Source: Streptosporangium roseum DSM 43021
Lineage (GTDB): Bacteria; Actinomycetota; Actinomycetes; Streptosporangiales; Streptosporangiaceae
DNA length: 64,000 nucleotides
Direction: 5' to 3'
NCBI RefSeq assembly: GCF_000024865.1
Contig: NC_013595.1
Location: 6,262,001 to 6,326,000 of the forward strand
A program made the position numbers and the translations under genes. The notes beneath the pieces are model-generated. The model was not told the DNA's origin, searched no databases, and was given only the letters and a program-made list of their open reading frames with translations. Shown here one piece after another: positions 17,568 through 26,004 of the stretch (positions are counted from its first letter, which is position 1; every line of letters begins with the position of its first letter).

Positions 17568-18044
17568 ATGAGCTACCGCGTATGCGTCGTGTGCATGGGG
17601 AACATCTGCCGCTCCCCGATGGCCGAGGTCGTGCTGAGGAAGACGCTGGCCGACCACGGGCTGGGCGATGTCGTCTCGGTCGACAGCGCGGGCACGGGCG
17701 GCTGGCATCAGGGCCACCCGATGGACGAGCGGGCCTCGGCGATGCTGGCCGACAACGGCTACGACGGCTCCTCGCACCGGGCCAGGCAGTTCCTGGCCGG
17801 CTGGTTCGGGCAGGTGGACCTGGTGCTGGCGATGGACACGGACAACCTGCGGGCTCTGCGCCGCCTGGCCCCGGCCGGCTCCGACGTGCGGCTGTTCCGC
17901 TCGTTCGATCCGGCCGCGCCGCCCGGCGCCGAGGTGCCCGACCCCTACTACGGCGACCGCGAGGGCTTCGCCGACGTGCTGGAGATGGTCAGGGCCGCGT
18001 CCGAGGGACTCGCCGAGCACCTGTCGCGGACTCTGCGCCGCTGA
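17568..18044 (+). CDS. Low-molecular-weight protein-tyrosine phosphatase
   Basis: Cytoplasmic phosphatase of 158 residues that removes phosphate from tyrosine in proteins. The P-loop VCMGNICRSP carries the nucleophile C9 and R15 (CX5R). The general-acid loop DPYYGD at 125-130 supplies D125. SAGT at 40-43 and HQGHPMDERA are also standard. ATG 17568 gives the family N-terminus MSYRVCVVCMGN; it has no clear ribosome site and may be leaderless. No adjacent tyrosine kinase or exopolysaccharide genes were found, so the substrate is open. Confidence 0.92.
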   Translation: MSYRVCVVCMGNICRSPMAEVVLRKTLADHGLGDVVSVDSAGTGGWHQGHPMDERASAMLADNGYDGSSHRARQFLAGWFGQVDLVLAMDTDNLRALRRLAPAGSDVRLFRSFDPAAPPGAEVPDPYYGDREGFADVLEMVRAASEGLAEHLSRTLRR

Positions 18045-18290
18045 GGACGATCCCCAGGGCGACGGCGCGGACCGCCCCGCCGAACGCCGCCCGGCCCGGC
18101 ACGCCGAACATCGCCCCGCCGAACGCCGTCCGGCCCGCCCCGCCGGGCGCCCCGCTGCCCGCCCAGCGCCATCCGGGCCGCCCCACCGGGCGCCCCCATG
18201 GCCGCCGCGCCGGGGTGGGCGCCCGGGTGAAGTGTGAAACATCCCGGTAACAGAGCCAACCATGCTCTTGACCCCTCCGTGAGGGTCTCT
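18045..18290. other. GC-rich low-complexity intergenic segment
   Basis: The first 160 bp consist of imperfect repeats of CGCCCCGCCGAACGCCG and CCGGCCCG blocks without coding character. The end of the segment carries the promoter region for the catabolic run (GTGAAACATCCCGGTAAC onwards is less GC-rich). Confidence 0.4.
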
Positions 18291-18293
18291 TAT

Positions 18294-18343
18294 GGTTCCC
18301 TCCATATTCTATAGAATCCAGAATCCAGAATATGGAGGGAACC
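18294..18343. promoter_or_regulatory. 17-bp inverted repeat with internal GntR-like palindrome at head of catabolic run
   Basis: Arms 18294-18310 and 18327-18343 are perfectly complementary. Inside lies a 12-bp palindrome ATTCTATAGAAT (18306-18317) and a repeated GAATCCA. The right arm contains the ribosome site GGAGGGA of the alcohol dehydrogenase gene, so protein binding or RNA folding could both block expression. A GntR/FCD regulator encoded in the same run (23894-24574) is the likely ligand-responsive repressor; this pairing is inferred. Confidence 0.65.
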
Positions 18344-18345
18344 GG

Positions 18346-19476
18346 ATGAGCACAGCGGCGCGAGCAGCGATCGTCGTGGACGCCGCGGGCGCGGTGGAGA
18401 TCCGGTCCTACGCCGTGCCGGAGCCCGGTCCGGGCGAGTTCGTTCTCAAGCTGGAGCTGTGCGGCGTCTGCGGCACCGACGCGCACATCTCCCGGGGGCG
18501 CCTGGCCAGCGTCACCTTCCCCGCCCTGCTGGGACACGAGATCGTCGGCACCCTGGCCGCCCTCGGCGAGGGGGTGACCGCCGACCACGGCGGCCGCCCC
18601 GTGGCCGTGGGCGACCGCGTCGGCGTCTTCCCCGCGCTGAGCTGTGGTCGCTGCTACCAGTGCCAGGTACGGCGCCGCCCCGCCAACTGCCCCGACCGGC
18701 GGCCCTCCTACGGATTCAAGTCTCCGGTGACGACCCCGCCGCACCTCACCGGCGGGTTCGCCGAATACCTCCACGCCGCCAACGCCGGCACGGTGTTCTA
18801 CCGGACGGACCTGCCCCCCGAGGTCGCGGTCCTGCAGGAGCCGATGTCGGTGGCGCTGCACGGGATCGAGCGGGGCTCGGTCGGCGTCGGCTCCACCGTG
18901 GTCGTCCAGGGCGTGGGCGCGATCGGGCTGATGGCCGTGGTCGCGGCCCGCGCGGCGGGGGCGCACCGGGTCGTCGCGGTGGGGGCCCCCGCCGCCCGGC
19001 TGGAGCTGGCGGCCGCGCTCGGGGCGGACGCGACGGTGAGCATCCACGACCTGACCGGCGTGGCCGAGCGCCGCAGCGCGGTGTTCGACGCCCTCGGCTC
19101 GCCCGGGGCGGACTGCGTGATAGGCGCCAGCGGCTCGCCGGAGGCCTTCATGGAGGCCATCGGCCTGGTGGCCGACGGCGGCGTGCTCGCCGAACTGGGC
19201 AACTTCACCGACCGGGGGACGGTGCCCTTCAACCCCTTCAGCGACCTGCTGAAGCGTGACATCACCATCGCCGGCGTCTACGGCGCCGGCCCCGACATGC
19301 TGCGCCGCTACCACCAGGCGCTGCTCATCCTGGAACGCGGCGGCTGGCCGTACGACCGTGTGGTCAGCCACCGGGTGCCGCTGGAGCGGGTGGGCGAGGC
19401 CCTCGCCGCCCTCGGTGGCGGCTCGCCCCTCGACGGCCGGGAGATCGTCAAACTCGCGATCGACCCCACCGCCTGA
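18346..19476 (+). CDS. Zinc-dependent medium-chain alcohol/polyol dehydrogenase
   Basis: 376-residue MDR enzyme that oxidises an alcohol or polyol hydroxyl with NAD(P). The catalytic zinc site is C42 (GVCGTDAH) and H64-E65 (GHEIVG). The structural zinc cysteines are C100, C103, C106 and C115. The Rossmann fold is marked by VVVQGVGAIGLMAVVAARAAGA. It is first in the run, 18 bp ahead of nothing else and 69 bp before the solute-binding protein gene. Its ATG 18346 lies two bases after the inverted repeat and uses GGAGGGA inside it. Context with a sugar importer, a dehydratase and an aldehyde dehydrogenase suggests that it oxidises the imported sugar or polyol; threonine- or sorbitol-dehydrogenase-like activity is possible. 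Confidence 0.87.
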   Translation: MSTAARAAIVVDAAGAVEIRSYAVPEPGPGEFVLKLELCGVCGTDAHISRGRLASVTFPALLGHEIVGTLAALGEGVTADHGGRPVAVGDRVGVFPALSCGRCYQCQVRRRPANCPDRRPSYGFKSPVTTPPHLTGGFAEYLHAANAGTVFYRTDLPPEVAVLQEPMSVALHGIERGSVGVGSTVVVQGVGAIGLMAVVAARAAGAHRVVAVGAPAARLELAAALGADATVSIHDLTGVAERRSAVFDALGSPGADCVIGASGSPEAFMEAIGLVADGGVLAELGNFTDRGTVPFNPFSDLLKRDITIAGVYGAGPDMLRRYHQALLILERGGWPYDRVVSHRVPLERVGEALAALGGGSPLDGREIVKLAIDPTA

Positions 19477-19545
19477 ACCCGCCCCTCCCTTTCCCTGACC
19501 CCCTCTTCCCTTCCTGTACAGCCCCCTTTGAGAGGAGGACCGGCC

Positions 19546-20904
19546 ATGCGCCGTTCCCTCCGGCTGGCCGCGGCAGCCACCGCGCTCGGCCTGACGATCA
19601 CAGCTTGCGGCTCGACGGCACCCGAGGTCTCCGCCGACGGCGGCGGACTCGGCACGGCGGAGAACCCCGTGTCGATCAGGGTCATCGCCAACGACGCCTT
19701 CGCCAAGCAGTGGCAGGACCAGCTGGTCCCCGAGTTCAACAAGAAGTACCCGAACATCAAGGTCTCGGTGGACGGCGTGCCGTACAACGACCAGCTTCCC
19801 AAGACCATGCTGGAGCTGACCGGGCCCACCGCGACGTACGACGTGGTGCTCGGCGACGACCCGTGGGTCCCGCAGCTCGCCAAGACCGGCGGCCTGATGG
19901 ACCTCAAGGCCGACGTGACCAAGTGGACCGACCCGGGCTACGACTGGGCCGACTTCAACCCCTCCCCGCTCGCCGCGGGCCAGTGGGACGGCAAGCAGTA
20001 CGCCGTCCCGGTCCGCTCCAACCTGCTGCTGATGCTCTACAACAAGACGCTGTACAAGAAGGCCGGGGTCCAGGAACCCACCACGGAGACGACGTGGGAG
20101 CAGTACTTCAAGGACGCCGAGAAGCTGGTCCAGGACACCGACGGCGACGGGAAGACCGACGCCTGGGCGATCGGCACCTACTTCACCAAGGACCCGCTCA
20201 CCCCGACGATCTGGCAGACCGTCCTGAACTCCAACGGCGTGGCGCTGCTGGATGACAACCTCAAGGTCGCCTTCGACAACGAGACCGGCGTGAAGGCCCT
20301 TCAGACCCACGTCGACCTGCTGAAGTACGCCCCGCCGGGAGCGAGCACCTACCAGTTCAACGAGCCGCTCGAGGCCTTCCGCCAGGGCAGGACCGCCACC
20401 ATGTTCATGTGGGGCAGCGTCTACAAGGGCTCGGCGGTGGACAAGGCGTCCACCACGCTGACGCCCGAGGAGGTCGGCGTCACCACCCTTCCGGCGGGTT
20501 CGGCCGGTCCGGGTGCGCACCGCGGTGTCTGGTCGGCGGGCATCGCCAAGAAGTCCCAGCACCCGGCCGCCGCGTGGACGTGGCTGCAGTGGGTCACCTC
20601 CAAGGAGGGCGAGAAGTTCACCGGGAGCGCGTTCGGGACGTTCCCGGCGCGTAACTCCTCGCTGGACGGCACCCCGCCGGCCGAGTGGGCCGCCCCCGTC
20701 TACAAGGCGCTCAAGGACGGCTACACCGTGGTGGACAAGAACAAGATGTGGCGCCCGCGGCTCCCCGAGTCCGACGCGGTCCAGCAGATCCTCGCTCTGC
20801 AGACGAGCCGGGCGATGTCCGGCCAGGCGACCTCGGAGCAGGCGATCGACCAGGCGGCGAAGGACGTCACCGAGCTGCTGAAGTCCAAGGGCTACCAGCA
20901 GTGA
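19546..20904 (+). CDS. Family 1 extracellular solute-binding lipoprotein (sugar-type)
   Basis: Binds the substrate outside the membrane and delivers it to the permeases encoded next. 452 residues. The type II signal peptide ends in the lipobox LTITAC with C21. The mature protein has the CUT1-family pattern (VIANDAFAKQWQDQLVPEFN, AVPVRSNLLLMLYNK, EAFRQGRTATMFMWGS), and the acidic GDGKTDAWAIG segment is also common in this group. AGAGGAGG precedes ATG 19546. Its stop overlaps the first permease start (GTGA). The ligand is probably a sugar, sugar acid or polyol; the identity is unresolved. Confidence 0.9.
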   Translation: MRRSLRLAAAATALGLTITACGSTAPEVSADGGGLGTAENPVSIRVIANDAFAKQWQDQLVPEFNKKYPNIKVSVDGVPYNDQLPKTMLELTGPTATYDVVLGDDPWVPQLAKTGGLMDLKADVTKWTDPGYDWADFNPSPLAAGQWDGKQYAVPVRSNLLLMLYNKTLYKKAGVQEPTTETTWEQYFKDAEKLVQDTDGDGKTDAWAIGTYFTKDPLTPTIWQTVLNSNGVALLDDNLKVAFDNETGVKALQTHVDLLKYAPPGASTYQFNEPLEAFRQGRTATMFMWGSVYKGSAVDKASTTLTPEEVGVTTLPAGSAGPGAHRGVWSAGIAKKSQHPAAAWTWLQWVTSKEGEKFTGSAFGTFPARNSSLDGTPPAEWAAPVYKALKDGYTVVDKNKMWRPRLPESDAVQQILALQTSRAMSGQATSEQAIDQAAKDVTELLKSKGYQQ

Positions 20905-21857
20905 GTGTCTCCACTCCCGCACGCCGGACGGGGGCCGCCAAGGCCCCCGTCCGGGGTTCCGGGAACACCCCCGGACGGCGGTTCCGTCTCGGCGAGCCCG
21001 GCACCGCGTGGTTGTTCATGACCCCGGCGCTCGTCCTGCTGGCGGGCATGCTGCTCTATCCGATCATCTACACGCTGTGGGTGAGCTTCTCCGACTTCGA
21101 CCTGGCGCTCTTCCAGCCCACCGGCTGGGTGGGCTGGAAGAACTACGAGGCGGTCCTGAGGGACCCGGGCTTCCTGGAGTCGCTGAAGGTCACCGGGATC
21201 TACCTGGTGATCGCGCTGCCGCTGCAGATGGTCCTCGGGTTCGCCATCGCCTTCCTGCTCAACGTGGCGTGGCGGGGCCGTGGCGTGCTGCGCGCGCTGT
21301 TCCTCATCCCGATGGTGGTCGCCCCGGTCGTGGCCGGCGGTATCTGGCGGATGCTGCTCGACCCGCTCTGGGGTGTGGTCAACTACACGCTCGGCCTGGT
21401 CGGCGTCGGGCCGGTGGAATGGATCGGCGACCCGACTCTCGCCATGGTCAGCGTCATCCTGATCGACACCTGGCGGTGGACGCCGTTCGTGGTCCTCATC
21501 GCCGCGGCCGGGATCATGGCCCTGCCCGGTGACGTGTACGAGGCGGCGAAGTCCGACGGCGCCACCCGGTGGCAGACGATGTGGCACGTCACGCTGCCGC
21601 TGCTGGTGCCGGTGATGGCCGCGGCCTTCGTGGTCCGCTGGCTCGGCGCGGTGAAGATGTTCGACATCGCGCTCGCCGCCACCAAGGGCGGTCCGGGCAA
21701 CGCCACCAACGTGGTGAACCTCTACATCTACGAGAAGGGGTTCCGCAGCCTGGAGTTCGGCTCGGCCTCCTCGATGGCCACGATGGTGCTGATCATCACG
21801 ATGATCATCACCTACTTTCTGTTCCGCATCAGCCGTCGTCTGGAGAACCGATGGTGA
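20901..21857 (+). CDS. ABC transporter permease, CUT1 type, first subunit
   Basis: 318-residue inner-membrane permease of the MalF/UgpA type with about six helices, from WLFMTPALVLLAGMLLYPII near residue 40 to the last one near 290. The coupling-helix EAA loop is visible as YEAAKSDGATRWQTMWHVTLPLL, which contacts the ATPase. The start GTG 20901 overlaps the solute-binding protein stop by 4 nt; GTG 20905 is an alternative. The end overlaps the second permease by 7 nt. No ATPase gene is in the run, so a shared MsiK-like ATPase from elsewhere is expected, as is usual in actinomycetes. Confidence 0.9.
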   Translation: MSVSTPARRTGAAKAPVRGSGNTPGRRFRLGEPGTAWLFMTPALVLLAGMLLYPIIYTLWVSFSDFDLALFQPTGWVGWKNYEAVLRDPGFLESLKVTGIYLVIALPLQMVLGFAIAFLLNVAWRGRGVLRALFLIPMVVAPVVAGGIWRMLLDPLWGVVNYTLGLVGVGPVEWIGDPTLAMVSVILIDTWRWTPFVVLIAAAGIMALPGDVYEAAKSDGATRWQTMWHVTLPLLVPVMAAAFVVRWLGAVKMFDIALAATKGGPGNATNVVNLYIYEKGFRSLEFGSASSMATMVLIITMIITYFLFRISRRLENRW

Positions 21858-22720
21858 GCACCAGCGCCCCGGCGCCGAAGGGCCGCGGGGCCGGCCGGAG
21901 CAGCCTGGGACGGATCGCGACGATCGCCGCCGCGATCCTGGTCACGCTGGCCTTCCTGTACCCCGTGATCTACATGGTCAGCATCTCGTTCAAGCTGCCC
22001 AAGGACATCTTCACCGTCCCGCCGAAGTGGATCAGCCAGGTCACCTTCGACAACTACGTCAGCTACTTCAACCAGGCCCGCATCCTGCCTCGCATGATCA
22101 ACACGATCATCGTGGCGTCGGGCGCGTCGATCATCTCGATGGTCGCCGGGTCGATGGCCGGGTACGCGCTGTCCCGCATGAGGATGCGCGGCGCGGGCGT
22201 CGTGGGCGGCCTCATCCTGGCCTCGCGCGCGGTGCCGCCGATCGCGCTGGTCGTGCCGATGTTCCTGGTGGCCCGCAAGATGGGGCTGACCGACCAGTAC
22301 ATCACCGTGATCCTCGCCTACGTGACCTTCCTGGTCCCGTACGTCGTCTGGCTGATGCGCGCGTTCTTCAAGAGCCTGCCCAAGGAGCTGGAGGAGGCCG
22401 CGATGATCGACGGCTGCTCCCGGTTCGGGGCGTTCTTCCGGATCATCGTGCCGTGCAGCCTCACCGGAATGGTCTCCACTCTGATCTTCTGCATCATCCT
22501 GGCCTGGGAGGAGCTGCTGTTCGCCCTGATCCTCACCAACGACAAGGCCGTCACCATCCCGGTGGCCATCGCGGGGATCGCGGCCGACACCGAGCACGGC
22601 GGGCTCTGGGGTCCCCTGGCCGCCGTGGGCACGCTCACCGTGCTTCCCGTGGTGATCTTCGCCCTGGCCGTGCAGAAGTACCTGATCAAGGGCCTCGCGG
22701 ACGGAGCGACCAAGGGATGA
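21851..22720 (+). CDS. ABC transporter permease, CUT1 type, second subunit
   Basis: 289-residue MalG-type permease with six predicted helices (IATIAAAILVTLAFLYPVIY first). It has the EAA loop LEEAAMIDGCSRFGAFFRII and the SMAGYALSRMRMRG segment. It pairs with the preceding permease to form the membrane channel. The start ATG 21851 lies inside the end of the previous gene (ATGGTGA overlap), and its own stop overlaps the enolase-superfamily gene (ATGA). Translation of the importer and first catabolic enzyme is therefore tightly coupled. Confidence 0.9.
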   Translation: MVSTSAPAPKGRGAGRSSLGRIATIAAAILVTLAFLYPVIYMVSISFKLPKDIFTVPPKWISQVTFDNYVSYFNQARILPRMINTIIVASGASIISMVAGSMAGYALSRMRMRGAGVVGGLILASRAVPPIALVVPMFLVARKMGLTDQYITVILAYVTFLVPYVVWLMRAFFKSLPKELEEAAMIDGCSRFGAFFRIIVPCSLTGMVSTLIFCIILAWEELLFALILTNDKAVTIPVAIAGIAADTEHGGLWGPLAAVGTLTVLPVVIFALAVQKYLIKGLADGATKG

Positions 22721-23877
22721 GAATCCGAGATGTCCGGGCACGCCTCATCGAGCTGCCCTACCCGCGCCCGTTCGTCCCGTCGTGGGCTCCCGAGGGCGCC
22801 CACCGGAGCATGTCCGCCGTGATTGTCGAGGTCGAGACCGACGAGGGCGTGATCGGCGTCGCGGGCGGCGACATGGGGCACGACACCGGGCCGCTGCTGC
22901 TGGAGACCATCAGGGGATGGATCCGGCCCCGGCTGGTCGGGATGGACCTGTTCGCCACCGGACACATCGCCAACCACCTGCGCTACGTGGCCGAGTACGT
23001 CTTCCCGCGCCCGTGGGTGGTGGGCGTGGCCGTCTGGGACGCGGTGGGCAAGGCCTGCGGCCGCCCGCTGTACAAGCTCTGGGGCGGGCACGCCGGCAAG
23101 GTCCGCGCCTACGCCAGCTTCGGCGAGGTCCGCGCTCCCGAGCAGCGGGCCGAGGACGCGCTGCGCGTGGTGTCGGAGGGCTTCGCCGGGGTGAAGCTGC
23201 GCGTCCACGCCGACACGATCGCCGAGGACGTCGCCCAGGTCGCGGCGGTCCGCGAGGCCGTCGGCCCGGAGGTCGCCATCATGGTGGACGCCAACCAGGC
23301 GGCGGCGCGCTGGCGCTACCGGCCCGACGGCAGCCGCATGCTGTGGGACTTCGACAGGGCGCTGACCACCGCGCGGGAGCTGGCCGACCTGGGCGTCGCC
23401 TGGCTGGAGGAGCCGCTCCCCCGCCACGACTACCGCGCGCTGCGCGAGCTCACCGCGGCCTCGCCGATCCCCATCGCCGGAGGCGAGCACAACCGGGGCA
23501 TCGGCCAGCTCGTCCGGATGCTGGAGGACGACTGCTTCACCATCTACCAGCCGGACGCCAACGAGAGCGAGGACATCGCCGCCCTGCGCGACTTCGGCGC
23601 GATGGCCGCCGCCAGGCACCGCCGGGTCATCCCGCACGCCTGGGCCACCGGGCTCGGCGTGGCGGGCAACCTGCAGCTGTGCGCCGCGCTGCCCAACTGC
23701 GACTGGCTGGAATACCCCTACGATCCTCCAGTGATCATTCCGGAGGTTTTCCACGTCATGCTCACCGAGCCGCTCCTGCCCGATTCCACCGGGCTGGTAG
23801 CCGTTCCGGAGCTCCCCGGTCTGGGTGTAGAGCTGGACCACGCGGCGATCGAGCCGCTGACCGTCCAACGGGTCTGA
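22717..23877 (+). CDS. Mandelate racemase/enolase-superfamily enzyme (probable sugar-acid dehydratase)
   Basis: 386-residue member of the mandelate racemase group, which abstracts a proton next to a carboxylate and usually dehydrates sugar acids. Metal ligands are D191 (MVDANQ), E231/E232 (LEEPLP) and E257 (GGEHN). K160 lies in GVKLRV at the second beta strand of the barrel, and H307 with D280 (PHAW, QPDAN) forms the His-Asp dyad. The N-terminal capping domain with WDAVGKACGRPLYKLWGG is intact. It follows the importer with ATGA overlap, which fits action on the imported or oxidised sugar acid. Specificity (gluconate, galactonate, rhamnonate or other) cannot be read safely. Confidence 0.86.
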   Translation: MRIRDVRARLIELPYPRPFVPSWAPEGAHRSMSAVIVEVETDEGVIGVAGGDMGHDTGPLLLETIRGWIRPRLVGMDLFATGHIANHLRYVAEYVFPRPWVVGVAVWDAVGKACGRPLYKLWGGHAGKVRAYASFGEVRAPEQRAEDALRVVSEGFAGVKLRVHADTIAEDVAQVAAVREAVGPEVAIMVDANQAAARWRYRPDGSRMLWDFDRALTTARELADLGVAWLEEPLPRHDYRALRELTAASPIPIAGGEHNRGIGQLVRMLEDDCFTIYQPDANESEDIAALRDFGAMAAARHRRVIPHAWATGLGVAGNLQLCAALPNCDWLEYPYDPPVIIPEVFHVMLTEPLLPDSTGLVAVPELPGLGVELDHAAIEPLTVQRV

Positions 23878-23893
23878 GGGGTGTCTGAGACCG

Positions 23894-24574
23894 ATGACAG
23901 AGATGTTCCCCCCACCGGAGCGGCCGCAGCCGTTCCGCACCAAGGCAGAGCTCGCGGCCGAGCACATCAAGCAAATGATCATGTCGGGCCAGACCCCGCC
24001 CGGCACGAAGATCCTCACCAGGGTGGTGGCCCAGGCCGTCGGCATCAGCGACACCCCGGTACGTGAGGCCATCAAGCAGCTCGTCTCCGAGGAGTGGCTC
24101 GTCGAGCGCCCGCACATCGGCGCGGTGGTCGCCGACTTCACCGTGGAGAACGTGCGGGAGCTGTACGGCATCCGCGCCGCGCTGGCCTCCCTGGCCCTCC
24201 AGCTCCACCCGGCCCCGCTCAGCGGTCAGCGGCTGCTGGCGATAGACGAGGTCCTCGCGGCCTCGGCCGTGGCCATCGACACCAGCGACGTCGCCTCGTT
24301 CGCCCGGCTGAACCGCCGGTTCCACTCGCTGATCTGCGACACCGAGCAGTCCCGGCTGGTGCACCGGATGCTGGTGGGCCTGTGGTCGAAGACCGAGACG
24401 GCCCAGCGCGGCTTCCGGCTGGTCCCCTGGCGGCTTCCCAAATCCCACGCCGAGCACGTGGCGATAAGGGACGCGCTCGTCGAAGGGGACATCGCCCGCG
24501 CGAGCGAGCTGCAGCACGCCCACGAGACGGCCGCGATGAACGCATTGATCGAAGCGATGGACGGTGAGACATGA
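23894..24574 (+). CDS. GntR-family transcriptional regulator with FCD domain
   Basis: 226-residue ligand-responsive DNA-binding protein. The winged HTH is at about 15-75 (LAAEHIKQMIMSGQTPPGTK, then ISDTPVREAIKQL). The C-terminal FCD helical domain carries likely metal/ligand residues N140, H144, H185 and H208 or H210. It is embedded in the catabolic run and translationally coupled to the aldehyde dehydrogenase (ATGA), 16 bp after the dehydratase gene. It most likely represses the run through the palindromic site at 18294-18343 and is relieved by the substrate or an intermediate. That link is inferred from location and site symmetry. Confidence 0.9.
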   Translation: MTEMFPPPERPQPFRTKAELAAEHIKQMIMSGQTPPGTKILTRVVAQAVGISDTPVREAIKQLVSEEWLVERPHIGAVVADFTVENVRELYGIRAALASLALQLHPAPLSGQRLLAIDEVLAASAVAIDTSDVASFARLNRRFHSLICDTEQSRLVHRMLVGLWSKTETAQRGFRLVPWRLPKSHAEHVAIRDALVEGDIARASELQHAHETAAMNALIEAMDGET

Positions 24575-26004
24575 AGACAGGACAGGCCCTCGTCGGAGGG
24601 CGCTGGCGGGACGCGGCGGCGCGTTTCCCGGTGACCGACCCGGCGACCGGCGAGACGATCGCCGAAGTGGCCGACTGCGACGGGAGGCTGACGGTCGAGG
24701 CCGTCGACGCGGCGGCCGCCGCGCTCCCCGCCTGGCGCGCCATGCCCGCCCACGAGCGCGCCGCGATCATGCGCCGGGCCGCCGAGCTGCTGGCCGGACG
24801 GGCCGGGGCGATCGGCGCGGTCATGACCGCCGAGCAGGGCAAGCCCCTGGCCGAGGCCACCGGCGAGGTGGTCGCGGGAGCCGACCACCTCCTGTGGGCC
24901 GCCGAGGAGACGCGCCGCGTGTACGGCGAGACCATCCCCTCCACCAGCACCGACACCCGCATCTGGCTGCTTCCGGAACCGGTGGGCGTCGTCGCGGCGA
25001 TCACCCCCTGGAACTTCCCGGTCTCGATGATCACCCGCAAGCTGGGCCCGGCCCTCGCCGCGGGGTGCACGGTGGTGCTCAAACCCTCCGAGCTCACCCC
25101 GCTGTCGGCCGTCGCGGTCGCCGAGTGCCTGACCGAGGCGGGCTTCCCGCCGGGCGTGTTCAACCTGGTCACCACGGCCCGGCCGCAGGAGTTCGCCGAG
25201 GCGATCATGGCCGATCCGCGGGTCAGGAAGATCTCGTTCACCGGTTCGACGGCGGTCGGCAAGAACCTGATCCGGCAGAGCGCCGACGACGTCAAACGGC
25301 TCAGCGTCGAGCTGGGCGGCCACGCCCCGGTGCTCGTCTTCCCCGACGCCGACGTGGCCGCCGCCGCCGCGGGCGTGGCCCGGAGCAAGTTCATGAACGC
25401 CGGCCAGGCCTGCACGTCCCCCAACCGGATCTACGTGCACGAGTCCGTCGCCGCGGAGTTCACCGACGAGCTGGTCAAGCTGGCCGAGGCGATCACCGTG
25501 GGCAACGGCGCGGACCCCGGCGTCACGATGGGCCCGCTGATCGACGACCGGGCGCTCGCCAAGGTCCGGCGGCACATCGAGGACGCGCTCGCGCACGGCG
25601 CCCGGCTGGCGACGACCCGCCGGGAGGGGCCCGGAAGGCTCCACCCGCCCACGGTCCTGACCGGCGTCACCGACGAGATGCTCCTGTGCCGGGAGGAGAC
25701 CTTCGGCCCGGTCGCCCCGGTCCTGACCTTCGGCGACGGCGAGTCCACCGAGGAGGTCGTGGCCAGGGCCAACGCCACGCCGTACGGCCTGGCCGCCTAC
25801 CTGTGGACCCGCGACCTGGCCCGGGTCGTGCGCGTCTGCGAGGACCTGCAGTTCGGCATCGTCTCGGTCAACGGAGCCCCGCTCGCCCCGCCGCAGGGGC
25901 CGTTCGGCGGGGTCAAGGGCAGTGGATACGGCCGCGAGGGCGGCCATCACGGAGTGGAGGATTTCGTGGAGTACAAGTACGTCAGCGTGGGGCTGGGCCG
26001 ATGA
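24571..26004 (+). CDS. NAD(P)-dependent aldehyde dehydrogenase
   Basis: 477-residue class I/II aldehyde dehydrogenase that oxidises an aldehyde or semialdehyde to the acid. The catalytic C281 lies in GQACTSPNR, the general base E247 in SVELGGHAP and the stabilising N148 in PWNFP. The NAD-binding FTGSTAVGK at 223-231 and the succinate-semialdehyde-type GPFGGVKGSGYGREGG near the C-terminus are present. In non-phosphorylative sugar-acid pathways an enzyme of this kind oxidises alpha-ketoglutarate semialdehyde after the dehydratase steps, which would fit the neighbours; the second dehydratase or aldolase is missing here. The start overlaps the GntR stop by 4 nt and its stop overlaps the DUF2804 gene. 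Confidence 0.92.
   Translation: MKTGQALVGGRWRDAAARFPVTDPATGETIAEVADCDGRLTVEAVDAAAAALPAWRAMPAHERAAIMRRAAELLAGRAGAIGAVMTAEQGKPLAEATGEVVAGADHLLWAAEETRRVYGETIPSTSTDTRIWLLPEPVGVVAAITPWNFPVSMITRKLGPALAAGCTVVLKPSELTPLSAVAVAECLTEAGFPPGVFNLVTTARPQEFAEAIMADPRVRKISFTGSTAVGKNLIRQSADDVKRLSVELGGHAPVLVFPDADVAAAAAGVARSKFMNAGQACTSPNRIYVHESVAAEFTDELVKLAEAITVGNGADPGVTMGPLIDDRALAKVRRHIEDALAHGARLATTRREGPGRLHPPTVLTGVTDEMLLCREETFGPVAPVLTFGDGESTEEVVARANATPYGLAAYLWTRDLARVVRVCEDLQFGIVSVNGAPLAPPQGPFGGVKGSGYGREGGHHGVEDFVEYKYVSVGLGR

Noticed and set aside
17989..20922. A 977-codon minus-strand open frame
   Set aside because: It lies antisense to the phosphatase, alcohol dehydrogenase and solute-binding genes, has no family motif, and follows the third-codon GC bias of those genes.
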